Shown here: positions 1-8,563 of the stretch, piece by piece | How positions within the stretch are numbered: the stretch's first letter is position 1 | How the letters are laid out: every line of letters begins with the position of its first letter | Assembly: GCF_001045445.1 (NCBI RefSeq) | Contig: NZ_LFNF01000005.1 | Location: 186,001-250,000, forward strand | Length of the DNA: 64,000 nucleotides | Origin: Chryseobacterium sp. BLS98 | Lineage (GTDB): Bacteria; Bacteroidota; Bacteroidia; Flavobacteriales; Weeksellaceae | Reading direction: 5' to 3' | Notes under the pieces: generated by a model | What the model was told of the DNA's origin: nothing | What the model saw: the letters and a program-made list of their open reading frames with translations, nothing else | Database searches by the model: none | Translations under genes and position numbers: made by a program

Positions 1-1302
1 GTTTCCTTTATTTTGTGTTAATTCATAACGAATTCCGGCTTTTGCAGAGATTTTATCGTTTACTTTTTTTTCAACAGTCAAATATCCTCCGTAAATATTC
101 TCCAGATAAAAAAAATGATTTGGATTTCTAACTGCTACACCGGTAGCCAATTGATATAGACTTGTTTCTGTATCATTATCTGTTTTCGTATAGCTGTAAT
201 TTCCTCCAAAAGACAGTGTGAAATTATTTTTAAATTTCTTATAATAATCTACCGTTACAGAAAAACTGTTAATAATCTGTGGTGTTTCCTGAATAATCTG
301 GCTTATATCTTCTCCCGTATTTCCATTGGAATCTGATGCTGATGTCGTATTGAGGCCATTCTGTTTTTTTCTGAAGTTTAGATAGGCTGCATTTAGATTT
401 AATTTACTGCCGATAGAATCCGTTTTTAATTCATAGTTTAAATTGACAGAATTATTATAAGATTGGGCGTTTTCATGATTTATGCTTCGGTTGTAAGAAG
501 TTTTCCAGACAGTATCATTTAATACATTTACAGTGTTAAATAAATTGGTAACCGAAGTGAAATTTTTGTTATACCAGTTATTATAGCTCAATGCAATGCT
601 GCTTTTGTCATTTAAAGCATAATCTATATTCAGATATCCTCCATAGTCCTTGTTTGGAATAGATACGGTTCCTTCTGAACGATTTGAAGCTATATTGCTG
701 CCATTTTCCAATATATAATACTGCCGTTTGGTGTTTTCACTACTATTAAAACTTGAATTAATTCCGAGATTATTTTTTCTGTAATTGATAGAAAATCCCA
801 TTCCCGGATTGTTATAATATCCCTGATTATTGCTCATTCTTAAGCTTCCGTTCAGGCCATTTTCTGTTATCTTTTTTAGAATAATATTAATAACCCCATC
901 TGAAGATTCAACTTGAAATTCGCTGCCGGGCATCGTAATAATCTCTATTTTCTGTATGCTTTCAGATGGCATACTTTTTAAAAAGGCTGCCAGAGCATCA
1001 GCATCCATTTGATTTTTTTTACCATTGATATAGATTACAGCATTTGATTTTCCGGCAATCCGTAAAGTTTTATCATCCATTGATGAAATCAGGGGAGTTT
1101 CTTTTAAAAGACTAAAGACCGTGGTCCCTTTTGCTGCCGGGGAAGCTCCTACATCATATATAAACCGGTCATTTTTTCTCTGGAATTTATTTTTTTTCAG
1201 TACAATTTCATTTATTTTCTTTGTTGCTGCTGTATCTTTTTTTTCTTGTGCAGTTACAATTGTTCCGCTCAGTACAATGATTAAATGGATCAGACGTTTC
1301 AT
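1..1302 (-). CDS. Outer membrane beta-barrel / TonB-dependent receptor-like protein, C-terminus beyond window
   Basis: The frame is open from an ATG at 1302 to the window edge, giving the first 434 residues. A signal peptide (MKRLIHLIIVLSGT...TAQ) is followed by a plug-like region with VIYINGKK around residue 85, IEIITMPGSEF, and DGVINIILKK. After that come alternating aromatic/polar strands such as NNPGMGFSINYR and ALSYNNWYN, typical of the flavobacterial outer-membrane-barrel family that resembles TonB-dependent receptors but lacks an N-terminal carboxypeptidase-like domain. It lies just downstream, on the same strand, of two leader peptides, so it could be linked to peptide export or uptake; that link is inference. 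The substrate is unknown. The 3' part is missing only because the window ends. Confidence 0.85.
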   Translation of the reverse strand, partial: MKRLIHLIIVLSGTIVTAQEKKDTAATKKINEIVLKKNKFQRKNDRFIYDVGASPAAKGTTVFSLLKETPLISSMDDKTLRIAGKSNAVIYINGKKNQMDADALAAFLKSMPSESIQKIEIITMPGSEFQVESSDGVINIILKKITENGLNGSLRMSNNQGYYNNPGMGFSINYRKNNLGINSSFNSSENTKRQYYILENGSNIASNRSEGTVSIPNKDYGGYLNIDYALNDKSSIALSYNNWYNKNFTSVTNLFNTVNVLNDTVWKTSYNRSINHENAQSYNNSVNLNYELKTDSIGSKLNLNAAYLNFRKKQNGLNTTSASDSNGNTGEDISQIIQETPQIINSFSVTVDYYKKFKNNFTLSFGGNYSYTKTDNDTETSLYQLATGVAVRNPNHFFYLENIYGGYLTVEKKVNDKISAKAGIRYELTQNKGN

Positions 1303-1525
1303 ATATTTATGTTTTTTAATTTATGTATTACAATGTAGCTTGTTATGCAATATACATGTATACAATTCATGAATTAATCATGAATCTATTTAGATAAGAC
1401 ATTCGAGATATCACAAGTATTACATCGCGAGCCAAATAGTACTGCAGATATCCTGAATTATAATGAGAAAAGCTATAAACAGAAACCCTCTCAATTAGAG
1501 CTATATGCAGAATGTGTATATACAA

Positions 1526-1560
1526 TCAGCCCGGATAGATTATCTGTTTATCCGGGCTGA
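1526..1560 (-). terminator. Perfect 12-bp inverted repeat downstream of a short peptide gene
   Basis: Arms at 1526-1537 and 1549-1560 are exact reverse complements (TCAGCCCGGATA / TATCCGGGCTGA) with an 11-nt loop. It sits 24 nt after the stop of the peptide gene at 1585. The following minus-strand sequence is only moderately T-rich, so it may be a terminator or an mRNA-stabilising hairpin that limits read-through into the receptor gene. Confidence 0.6.
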
Positions 1561-1584
1561 CTGAAGTTTAAATAAAATTAATCC

Positions 1585-1746
1585 TTAAGCAGGACATATA
1601 GGATATCCTCCGTTGGGACATTTTAATGTACAGTCCCTTAGAACATAGCCACCATTGGAAAGTCTGCAGACTCCCTGTACATTACCTCCGGCAATGCTTT
1701 TCAATTGTTCTCTGGAAAGGCTTTTTTGGTTTTTTAAATTTTTCAT
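1585..1746 (-). CDS. Short Cys-containing peptide with double-glycine leader (bacteriocin-like)
   Basis: This 53-residue gene begins MKNLKNQKSLSREQLKSIAGG. The segment LSREQLKSIAGG is a classic double-glycine leader, as in Chryseobacterium proteins usually labelled bacteriocin-like. The 32-residue core after GG contains four Cys and is rich in Gly (GVC, RDC, LKC, PIC). A GG leader predicts cleavage by a C39-peptidase ABC exporter, but none lies in this window. Start and stop are unambiguous (ATG at 1746, TAA at 1585-1587). It is a tandem paralogue of the next gene. A bacteriocin or signalling role is family-based inference; the sequence shows only leader plus Cys-rich core. Confidence 0.8.
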   Translation of the reverse strand: MKNLKNQKSLSREQLKSIAGGNVQGVCRLSNGGYVLRDCTLKCPNGGYPICPA

Positions 1747-1776
1747 TGTAATATTTTTGGTTAAGAAATATGTTAA

Positions 1777-1947
1777 TTATTGTGGGCATACCACTGCCGG
1801 GCATGCACTAAGGCTTGGGCACCGGGGGATTCCGGCAGGAGGGCAGCATTCATATGAACATTCTTTGATAGTGATATTCATTCCATTGCCCATTACATTT
1901 TTTAAATACTCTCTTGAGAGTGCTTTTCTGTTTTCTGTTTTTTTCAT
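1777..1947 (-). CDS. Short Cys-rich leader peptide, paralogue of downstream gene
   Basis: This 56-residue peptide starts MKKTENRKALSREYLKNVMGN. The leader segment ALSREYLKNVMGN parallels the LSREQLKSIAGG leader of the neighbouring gene, but the cleavage dipeptide reads GN rather than GG. The remaining part has six Cys, including a CC pair, and many Pro (KECSYECCPPAG, RCPSLSACP, VVCPQ). It lies 30 bp upstream of the second peptide gene on the same strand, so the two are probably co-transcribed. Whether the GN variant is processed is unknown. Confidence 0.78.
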   Translation of the reverse strand: MKKTENRKALSREYLKNVMGNGMNITIKECSYECCPPAGIPRCPSLSACPAVVCPQ

Positions 1948-2165
1948 TTTAAAAATTTTAGGTTAGTTATAATTTATATGATTGATGAATAAGTACTTAT
2001 TTTTTCTATCATGTATTTTGATCTTTTTGGAGATTTGATTCGAACAAATAATCAATACCGTTGGAGTAAAGATCATATTATAATTGATTAATAATGCTTT
2101 ACTTTCTAAAGAATAAAGGCTGAAAAAACTTTGAATCAAATTTTTTACTACCAGATCTATAAAGA

Positions 2166-3305
2166 TCAGAACAATAAGTTGAAAGTATCTTTTGCATTAA
2201 GTAATGCAACTACCTTTGGAGACCATGTATTGAGAAGTATACATACCGTCACTTTTTGCTTTGGAAAATAATAGGATTTACCGCCAAAGCCAAATACATG
2301 TCCGTCATGTCCAAGGGCCACTCCCTGGTTGGTATCCAGTTTCATTAATCCCAATCCATATTGTTTATTGTATTTTAAGTCTGGTTCCAGGCGGTCAGGG
2401 TCATTATCCACAAAAGTCTGAAGCAGCTGCATTGAAGCAGAAGAAAGTATTTTATTCGTTAACAGGTTCTCCACAAATTGGGCTACATCAGAAGATGTTG
2501 AAATCATTCCGCCGTCAATTGCTCCTTCACCTCCGATTCCGTTATTATCTATATGGGTTACTTCAGTCAATGGCTCATTAGCAGTTTCAGCATAATAGGA
2601 GCGGGTGAGCTGATCCGGAAGTAGAGTACTTGCTGTCGTATTTTTCAACCCCAGGGGTTTGATTATTTTCTCACTGATTACCTGATAGGAAGATTTTCCC
2701 GTTACTTTTTTTATAATCAGGGAAAGCAGAAGATAATTGGAATTGCTATAATATCCTTTTCCAACCGGATCATCGGCAGGTTTATCATAGATCAGCTGAA
2801 GAGTCTGCTCTGCGGAATAATTGACAATACTCCCGTCAAAAACACCGGGGGCGATATCCTGTAAATAATTCCGGATTCCTGCTCTGTGATTAAGGCACTG
2901 CTCAATCGTTACCTCATTGGCATTGGCAATACGGTCTGTAATAGTGTGAGGAAGATATTTACTGATTTTATCCTTGATATTCAAAAGGCCTTCTTCCTGC
3001 AATTTCAGAATAGTTGTAGAGGCAAACATTTTGGTCATGCTTCCGATGCGGAGTCTGCTATCAGCAGACATTTTGATACCTTTTTCCCTGTCGGCCAGTC
3101 CACCGGAACCTGTCCATGCTCCTTCGGGGGAAATTACTGTAATGCTGACACCTACAGCACCGGCTGCTGTAAACTGATCAACGATACGCTGGTATTTTTT
3201 TGCATTCGGGTGCTCGGCGGGTACATCAATAGACTGATCATCCCTGCAGGAATTCATTGTAACAAAAACAGCAGTCAGAACTGTTAGAAACCATAGTTTT
3301 TTCAT
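2166..3305 (-). CDS. Serine hydrolase, class C beta-lactamase-like lipoprotein
   Basis: The 379-residue protein has a lipoprotein signal with lipobox MNSC (Cys20). The penicillin-binding-type active site is complete: SMTK at residues 89-92, YSN at 186-188 and HDG at 333-335. The family (Beta-lactamase/transpeptidase-like, Pfam PF00144) includes D-alanyl-D-alanine carboxypeptidases, esterases and D-amino-acid peptidases, so the substrate cannot be named. It is the last gene of a minus-strand run with a P1 peptidase and an alpha/beta hydrolase, 56 bp after the former, and would face the periplasm as a lipid-anchored enzyme. True beta-lactamase activity is less likely than peptidase or esterase activity. 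Confidence 0.88.
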   Translation of the reverse strand: MKKLWFLTVLTAVFVTMNSCRDDQSIDVPAEHPNAKKYQRIVDQFTAAGAVGVSITVISPEGAWTGSGGLADREKGIKMSADSRLRIGSMTKMFASTTILKLQEEGLLNIKDKISKYLPHTITDRIANANEVTIEQCLNHRAGIRNYLQDIAPGVFDGSIVNYSAEQTLQLIYDKPADDPVGKGYYSNSNYLLLSLIIKKVTGKSSYQVISEKIIKPLGLKNTTASTLLPDQLTRSYYAETANEPLTEVTHIDNNGIGGEGAIDGGMISTSSDVAQFVENLLTNKILSSASMQLLQTFVDNDPDRLEPDLKYNKQYGLGLMKLDTNQGVALGHDGHVFGFGGKSYYFPKQKVTVCILLNTWSPKVVALLNAKDTFNLLF

Positions 3306-3361
3306 AGAAAAATTTTAATGAGTTAGTATTAAATTAAACTGAAACAGATAAATTTTTCTCC

Positions 3362-4525
3362 TTATGGTATTCTTTTATATTTTCTTAAGATATCAATCAC
3401 AGGCTGATGGGGAAGGGCATAGGATTTATTTCCATTGACTCCTTCCATGGTTTCGGCGGCGATCATGGCATTAATGATAGACTCTTCGACAGCTTGTACG
3501 GTTGCATCAAACAGAGGATCAATCAGATCATTGGGAAGCATCTTCACTTTCGAAAAATCTTTTCTCTGAAAAGCTGTGGGATTGGCTGTTGAAAAGGCAA
3601 TGAAAATGTCTCCTGAACTGTTCATTCCATAGCCGCCTACATTCCCGATTCCCAGAGGCACCCTTGATGCAATACGTTTTAATTGATGGGGTAATAACGG
3701 CGCATCGGTTGCAATCACCACAATAATGGAACCGTCACCTTCCTGCCGGTAAGACTGTGAAGGCAGTTTTAATTCGCTGCCCACCGTATGCTCCAGTTCT
3801 TTTCCTACAGGTACACCTGCAATCTTCAGAGATTCTTTTCTTCCGAAATTAGCCTGTACCAGAGCTCCAACGGTATAAGTAGAATCTCCGGTCTTCACAA
3901 TCCTTGATGACGTTCCGGTTCCGCCTTTAAAACCAAGGCACATCATTCCTGTTCCTCCGCCAATGTTTCCTTCCTGGATTTTACCTGATTTTGCACTATT
4001 TAACGCTTCGTAAACATTGCTTTCTTTTACCTGGAAACCATAGATGTCGTTTAAAAAGCCATCATATGTTTCAGCCACTACAGGATAAGTGTACCACCAA
4101 TCTTCTTTATACCAATGTTCTTTCACAAACCATTTAAGAACAGCATCTCTCACTACTCCCACACTATTGGTATTGGTAATCATTATAGGAGTTTCTAAGA
4201 AACCAGATTCCGTTATCCAGGTAGTGCCTGTCATTTCTCCATTCCCGTTCAGTGAGTACCAGTTGGCAAAAACAGGATTATTATTCCGCCCTCTTGGTAA
4301 AATAGCTGTAACTCCTGTCCGGACAGGCCCTTTCCCGATTGTATTTTTACCTTTCCCGGAAATAATTGTACTATAACCTACTTCAACTCCCTTTACGTCC
4401 GTTATAGAATTAAATGTGCCAACGGTTCCGCTAAATGGAATTCCTATATCCCTGGCCCGTAATTTCTGTCCAAATGTTAAACTTTGCATATATATTAGTA
4501 AAAAAGAGAATATTATATTTTTCAT
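3362..4525 (-). CDS. P1 family (S58, DmpA-like) peptidase
   Basis: The 387-residue protein has an N-terminal signal sequence ending near FGQ (residue 20). The family signature GTFNSITDVKGVEVGYSTI opens the mature domain. GNIGGGTGMMCLGFKGG leads into GTSSR at about 204-208, where DmpA/BapA-type enzymes self-cleave to expose an N-terminal Ser nucleophile. Family members are aminopeptidases acting on L- or D-residues or beta-peptides. The pairing with a class C serine hydrolase suggests processing of unusual or D-containing peptides, which is inference. The gene lies 103 bp downstream of an alpha/beta hydrolase gene on the same strand. Confidence 0.88.
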   Translation of the reverse strand: MKNIIFSFLLIYMQSLTFGQKLRARDIGIPFSGTVGTFNSITDVKGVEVGYSTIISGKGKNTIGKGPVRTGVTAILPRGRNNNPVFANWYSLNGNGEMTGTTWITESGFLETPIMITNTNSVGVVRDAVLKWFVKEHWYKEDWWYTYPVVAETYDGFLNDIYGFQVKESNVYEALNSAKSGKIQEGNIGGGTGMMCLGFKGGTGTSSRIVKTGDSTYTVGALVQANFGRKESLKIAGVPVGKELEHTVGSELKLPSQSYRQEGDGSIIVVIATDAPLLPHQLKRIASRVPLGIGNVGGYGMNSSGDIFIAFSTANPTAFQRKDFSKVKMLPNDLIDPLFDATVQAVEESIINAMIAAETMEGVNGNKSYALPHQPVIDILRKYKRIP

Positions 4526-4628
4526 AATTATCAGTTATAGAAGGCGATCAGGCAGTATGAGATGTCCTTTGAAAGCTTCTATATTAAAATTAAATTGTTG
4601 ATTTTTAGTTAATTATTGCAATAATTAT

Positions 4629-5513
4629 TTAACCGAGAAACGTTAAGAGTTCTTTTATAAATGCCGCCGGATTTTCTTCAACTACCCAATGTGCTGTTTT
4701 AGGAATGCGTACTGATGTAACCTTCTCTGCTACTTCTTCCATCATTTCTTTCATAAAAGGTCCACTTGTACTTATTTCTCCTCCAACGGCCAGAACGGGA
4801 ATAGTTAGTTTCCCATTTTTGGCCAAGCTTTCTTTATTGTCCACTATATCTTGGTCAAATGCCCGGTAAACTTCCAATCCGGCTTTCATAGCACCGGCTG
4901 AAGAATATGCCTGACTAAAAACATCCATATCAGTTTCATTAATAGCAGCTGTATTATAAATGCGATAGTTGAAAAAGTAATGTAAATATTGCCGTTCACG
5001 ATCAGCAATCAGCATTTCAGGCAGGTTGTGTACGTTATGAAATGCAAAATGCCAGACCCTGTGGTCTGTTCTTATTTTATCAAATATTTTTGTGCCGGGC
5101 AAAGGAGCGTCGATGACCACCAGCTGAGATACGGATGTACGGTATTCTTGTGCATAAGCATACGCAATCATTAATCCTATATCATGTCCTATAAGGACTA
5201 CAGGGGTTTGTATCTTAAGGTGTTCCTTTAACAGATGGTGAATATCGCTGGCCATAGTGCGTTTATCATATCCGCCCGCAGGTTTCCAGGAATCTCCGGC
5301 TCCGCGGTAATCCAAGGCAATGACACGAAATCCCCGATTAACCAATACAGGTATTATAAATCGCCATTCCCACCATGTTTGCGGAAAACCATGTATCAGA
5401 ACAATTATATTCTCTCCATTTCCCGCTTCTGCATAATGTATACGTAATGTATTACTAATGATAGCCATTCCGTGATTCAAGCTAACATCATCAGGTAATT
5501 CTTTATCTTTCAT
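4629..5513 (-). CDS. Alpha/beta hydrolase, epoxide hydrolase/haloalkane dehalogenase-like
   Basis: This 294-residue cytoplasmic protein has no signal peptide. The oxyanion segment HGFPQTWWEWR sits at 41-51. The nucleophile elbow GHDIG puts Asp, not Ser, at residue 111, which is characteristic of epoxide hydrolases and dehalogenases. His275 in KTAHWVVEENP completes the triad. The substrate is unknown. It is the first gene of the minus-strand hydrolase run and is divergent from the Lrp-type regulator at 5653, which is therefore a candidate controller. Confidence 0.87.
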   Translation of the reverse strand: MKDKELPDDVSLNHGMAIISNTLRIHYAEAGNGENIIVLIHGFPQTWWEWRFIIPVLVNRGFRVIALDYRGAGDSWKPAGGYDKRTMASDIHHLLKEHLKIQTPVVLIGHDIGLMIAYAYAQEYRTSVSQLVVIDAPLPGTKIFDKIRTDHRVWHFAFHNVHNLPEMLIADRERQYLHYFFNYRIYNTAAINETDMDVFSQAYSSAGAMKAGLEVYRAFDQDIVDNKESLAKNGKLTIPVLAVGGEISTSGPFMKEMMEEVAEKVTSVRIPKTAHWVVEENPAAFIKELLTFLG

Positions 5514-5652
5514 ATTCTTAATAGGTATGTTTCAGCATTAAATTTTTATATTTACAAAGATCTGATGAGGACATTTAAATCAGACTATCATTTCGATAGA
5601 AGTAGCTGCTTCAAACTTTCGAATCAATGTTTTTTAATTATTTTATTTCGAT

Positions 5653-6096
5653 ATGCAATTAGATAAACTACACTACGCCATTTTAAACGAACTACAATTA
5701 AAGGCCAGAGCGAGTAATGCTGAAATAGGTAGAAAAATAGGACTTACAGCTCCGGCTGTTGCAGAACGTATAAAAAAGCTGGAGGAAGCAGGGATAATAA
5801 AAGGCTACGCTGTTGTTGTGGAATATACAGAATTGCAATACACACAAAATGTCTTAATTGCAATAAAATTACACCCCAATATTATGATTATGTCCTTTTT
5901 AAAAGAAACTCAAGAAATAGAAGGGATTGTAAAAATGGTACATACTACAGGAGATAATTGTTTCTTTTTACATATGTTTGTGAAATCTACACAAGAGATT
6001 ACTTTAGTCCTGGATCGCTTGAGTAAATTTGGCAGGACAACAACTTATTCTATTCTGTCAGTGCCTATTGATCACAAACCAATTACTCTTAAGTAG
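5653..6096 (+). CDS. Lrp/AsnC family transcriptional regulator
   Basis: The 147-residue protein has an N-terminal winged HTH (ASNAEIGRKIGLTAPAVAERIKK, about residues 20-42, the helix pair being divided by GLT). A RAM/ligand-binding alpha-beta domain fills residues 60-140. Its length matches the family. It is transcribed divergently from the alpha/beta hydrolase, and Lrp-family regulators commonly control divergent neighbours in response to amino acids. That makes regulation of the adjacent hydrolase run plausible but unproven. Confidence 0.92.
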   Translation: MQLDKLHYAILNELQLKARASNAEIGRKIGLTAPAVAERIKKLEEAGIIKGYAVVVEYTELQYTQNVLIAIKLHPNIMIMSFLKETQEIEGIVKMVHTTGDNCFFLHMFVKSTQEITLVLDRLSKFGRTTTYSILSVPIDHKPITLK

Positions 6097-6408
6097 TGTT
6101 GACCCCCATGTAAGAAATAACACAAAATGAGGCCAGTGATTTACAATAATTATTTAATGTATAAAATTGAAGATTTGTACCTTGTTTCCGCACCATGACA
6201 AAGCCTCGAAATGATGTTTTAAATTGAATATAAAAATCTCAAAAAACAATTATTTCCAATAAGCTCAAATTAATGGGCTCCCATTTCTGGGAATCGTTCC
6301 TGCGATAAAAATTTCCATACATTTGCAAAACTGTTCGGAAGTGCAGCAGTTTATTTAATACAGTGTCTGCGTTTAGTTTAATGCATTTTATGCCAAAATA
6401 ATTGACAA
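6097..6408. other. Intergenic region, 312 bp, with one candidate promoter
   Basis: No coding frame is convincing on either strand. The only signal is TACATTTG at 6318-6325, fitting the Bacteroidota -7 box (TAnnTTTG) and leaving a leader of roughly 75 nt before the Crp/Fnr-like gene. A clear -33 TTG at the right spacing is not obvious. Confidence 0.4.
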
Positions 6409-6981
6409 ATGAAAAAAATTAAGGACATCGTAAAAAAGCTGAATCTGGATGAATCGTTTTTAATTGATTTTGAAATGGAAGCAGAAACTTTGTACCTCGC
6501 AAAGAAGGAAATGTTTGTTAAAGAAGGCAGGTCTTGTAAATATATTGGAATTGTCAAAGAGGGAGCCCTATATGCTTTTACTTCTAAAGAAGAAAATCAA
6601 GTTGTGCACGATTTATACTTACCAGATTCCTTGATTACATATTACCGAAGCTTTTTAACGCAATTGCCTGCAAATGGTTCTATTCAAGCAGCTGAAGATT
6701 CTGTTATATATGCTTTTTCATTTGAAAAATACCAGTCTTTAATAAAATCAATAGCATGGCTAAAATTTTTCAAATATGTAGCTGACAGCTTATTTATCCG
6801 TAAATGTGCCCGTGAAAATTCATTCATGAAACTTTCCGCCCCGGAGCGTTACAAGCAGCTGAGGACTCTACATCCCAGGATAGAACAAATTTTTCCGCAA
6901 TACAAAATAGCGTCTTATCTGGGTATAAAAGCTGAAACACTATCCCGGATTAAAAGTCTTGACCTACATCAAGAAAAATAG
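6409..6981 (+). CDS. Crp/Fnr-family transcriptional regulator
   Basis: The 190-residue protein has an N-terminal cyclic-nucleotide-binding-like beta roll (about 25-110; GIVKEGALYAF, LPDSLITYYRSF). A dimerisation helix follows, then a C-terminal HTH (ERYKQLRTLHP..., IASYLGIKAETLSRI at 167-181). The Crp-type arginine/glutamate nucleotide-binding signature is not clear, as is usual for the many flavobacterial Crp-like proteins that sense unknown signals. It lies 37 bp upstream of a thioesterase gene on the same strand. Confidence 0.88.
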   Translation: MKKIKDIVKKLNLDESFLIDFEMEAETLYLAKKEMFVKEGRSCKYIGIVKEGALYAFTSKEENQVVHDLYLPDSLITYYRSFLTQLPANGSIQAAEDSVIYAFSFEKYQSLIKSIAWLKFFKYVADSLFIRKCARENSFMKLSAPERYKQLRTLHPRIEQIFPQYKIASYLGIKAETLSRIKSLDLHQEK

Positions 6982-6994
6982 AATCAAGAAGGGG

Positions 6995-7002
6995 TAAATT
7001 TG
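6995..7002 (+). promoter_or_regulatory. Candidate -7 box before the hotdog thioesterase
   Basis: TAAATTTG matches the Bacteroidota TAnnTTTG box and lies 16 nt before the ATG at 7019. No good -33 TTG is visible upstream, so the call is tentative. Confidence 0.35.
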
Positions 7003-7018
7003 TAGGAAACCTCGATTT

Positions 7019-7492
7019 ATGAAACAGATACCTGTATTGGAATACTTACAAATGTCGATTGATGGAAAATCAATTACTGATTATAGTACCTTTCAAGAAT
7101 ATCCGACCGCTATTTCAAAAACATTAAAAATCACTATTTCACATATTGCTTTAGGAGAAGCTAAAACAGAGATAGAAGCTGATGCATTATTGCATGGAAA
7201 CCAACAGGGCACTGTGCATGGAGGGCTGCTATGTGAATTGGCTGATTCGGCTATCGGAACAGCACATTCTACATTAATACGAGAAGGAGAAAGCTTTACA
7301 AGCCTGGAGCTAAAAATAAATTTTTTCAGACCAGTTTGGAAAGACAAATTAACGGCATATGCAAAACCAATACAATCTGGGAAAACAATAACGGTTTATC
7401 ATTGTGAAATTACAAATAGTGAAGGCAAAATCATTGCATCAATAGTCAGTACCGTAATGACATTAAGAGGAGAAAAAGCAAAAGGCCGATAG
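7019..7492 (+). CDS. PaaI-type hotdog-fold thioesterase
   Basis: The 157-residue protein has the acyl-CoA thioesterase signature VHGGLLCELADSAIGTA, with HGG at 67-69 and the candidate catalytic Asp at 76. ELKINFFRPVWKDKLTAYA, the strand typical of PaaI/YbgC-like hotdog proteins, follows. It probably hydrolyses an acyl- or aryl-CoA in the cytoplasm; substrate unknown. It directly follows a Crp/Fnr-like regulator with a short gap containing a possible promoter of its own. Confidence 0.87.
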   Translation: MKQIPVLEYLQMSIDGKSITDYSTFQEYPTAISKTLKITISHIALGEAKTEIEADALLHGNQQGTVHGGLLCELADSAIGTAHSTLIREGESFTSLELKINFFRPVWKDKLTAYAKPIQSGKTITVYHCEITNSEGKIIASIVSTVMTLRGEKAKGR

Positions 7493-7578
7493 AAACAGAG
7501 AGGCTTGATGAGATTCACTATCCCTATAAGGGGGTACTCCAAATTCAATATAGTTTTTTTTACATTAAGTATTATAAC

Positions 7579-8343
7579 ATGATTAGACCCTATATTTTAG
7601 CTGAAACAAATTGGAAGGATATAAAACATACAGATTATGATTTAGCCATCCTACCATGGGGAGCAACAGAAGCACATAATTATCATTTACCCTATGCCAC
7701 AGATATTATTGAAGCAGACAATATTGCTGCAGAAGCGGCTAGAATTGCATGGGAAAGCGGAGCAAAGCTTATCGTTTTACCTACCATCCCATTTGGAGTA
7801 AATACGGGCCAGGCTGACATAAAGCTCGATATGAATATTTATCCCAGTACACAATTGGCAATATTGTCCGATATTATTGAAGTCCTTCAAAGAGCCGGAA
7901 TCAATAAACTTTTAATTTTAAATAGTCATGGCGGAAATGACTTTAAATCAATCTTGAGAGAAGTTGGTTTAAAATATCCAAAAATTTTTCTAAGCACTTG
8001 CAATTGGTTTCATGCATTAAATAAAAAAGATTTTTTTGAAAACGAAGGTGACCACGCCGATGAAATGGAAACAAGCCTGATTTTATATCTTACTCCCCAT
8101 TTGGTTCTTCCTTTAGAAGAAGCAGGTGAAGGTAAAGAGAAAAAACATAAGATAAGAGAGTTTTCAGAGGGGTGGGCCTGGGCTGAGAGAAAGTGGTCAC
8201 AAATTTCTGAAGATACAGGTACGGGTAATCCCAAGGCATCTACGAGAGAGAAAGGTGAAGAATTTTTTAAAGCAGTGACAATAAAAATATCTGATCTATT
8301 AATTTCATTATCAAGAGCTGATATAAACGATCTGTATGAATAA
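7579..8343 (+). CDS. Creatininase family amidohydrolase
   Basis: The 254-residue protein has the family metal site: WGATEAHNYHLPYATD gives Glu31, His33, His36 and Asp42, LNSHGGND gives His117, and GDHADEMETS gives Glu162. The family (creatininase, formamide hydrolases of F420/riboflavin synthesis, mycofactocin MftE) is metal dependent. No creatine, cofactor F420 or mycofactocin genes are nearby, so the substrate stays open. The start at the first ATG fits the family N-terminus. Confidence 0.87.
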   Translation: MIRPYILAETNWKDIKHTDYDLAILPWGATEAHNYHLPYATDIIEADNIAAEAARIAWESGAKLIVLPTIPFGVNTGQADIKLDMNIYPSTQLAILSDIIEVLQRAGINKLLILNSHGGNDFKSILREVGLKYPKIFLSTCNWFHALNKKDFFENEGDHADEMETSLILYLTPHLVLPLEEAGEGKEKKHKIREFSEGWAWAERKWSQISEDTGTGNPKASTREKGEEFFKAVTIKISDLLISLSRADINDLYE

Positions 8344-8563
8344 ATAAAATATATAATAGTCTCTCTTTCAGAAAGATTAGTTTAGAAGAAATAATATATA
8401 AATTAGGAAAGTAGGAGAGCCATCTTGATTTATAAGTATTACTTATGACTTAGTTCCTATATTAATCACTCTGTTTTTCAATGAAAATCTAAGAATTGAG
8501 ATTGCCATTCCACTATCATTGCTTGTATCAGGCAAGGTTACCAATGAAAGAGCTATAAAACAT

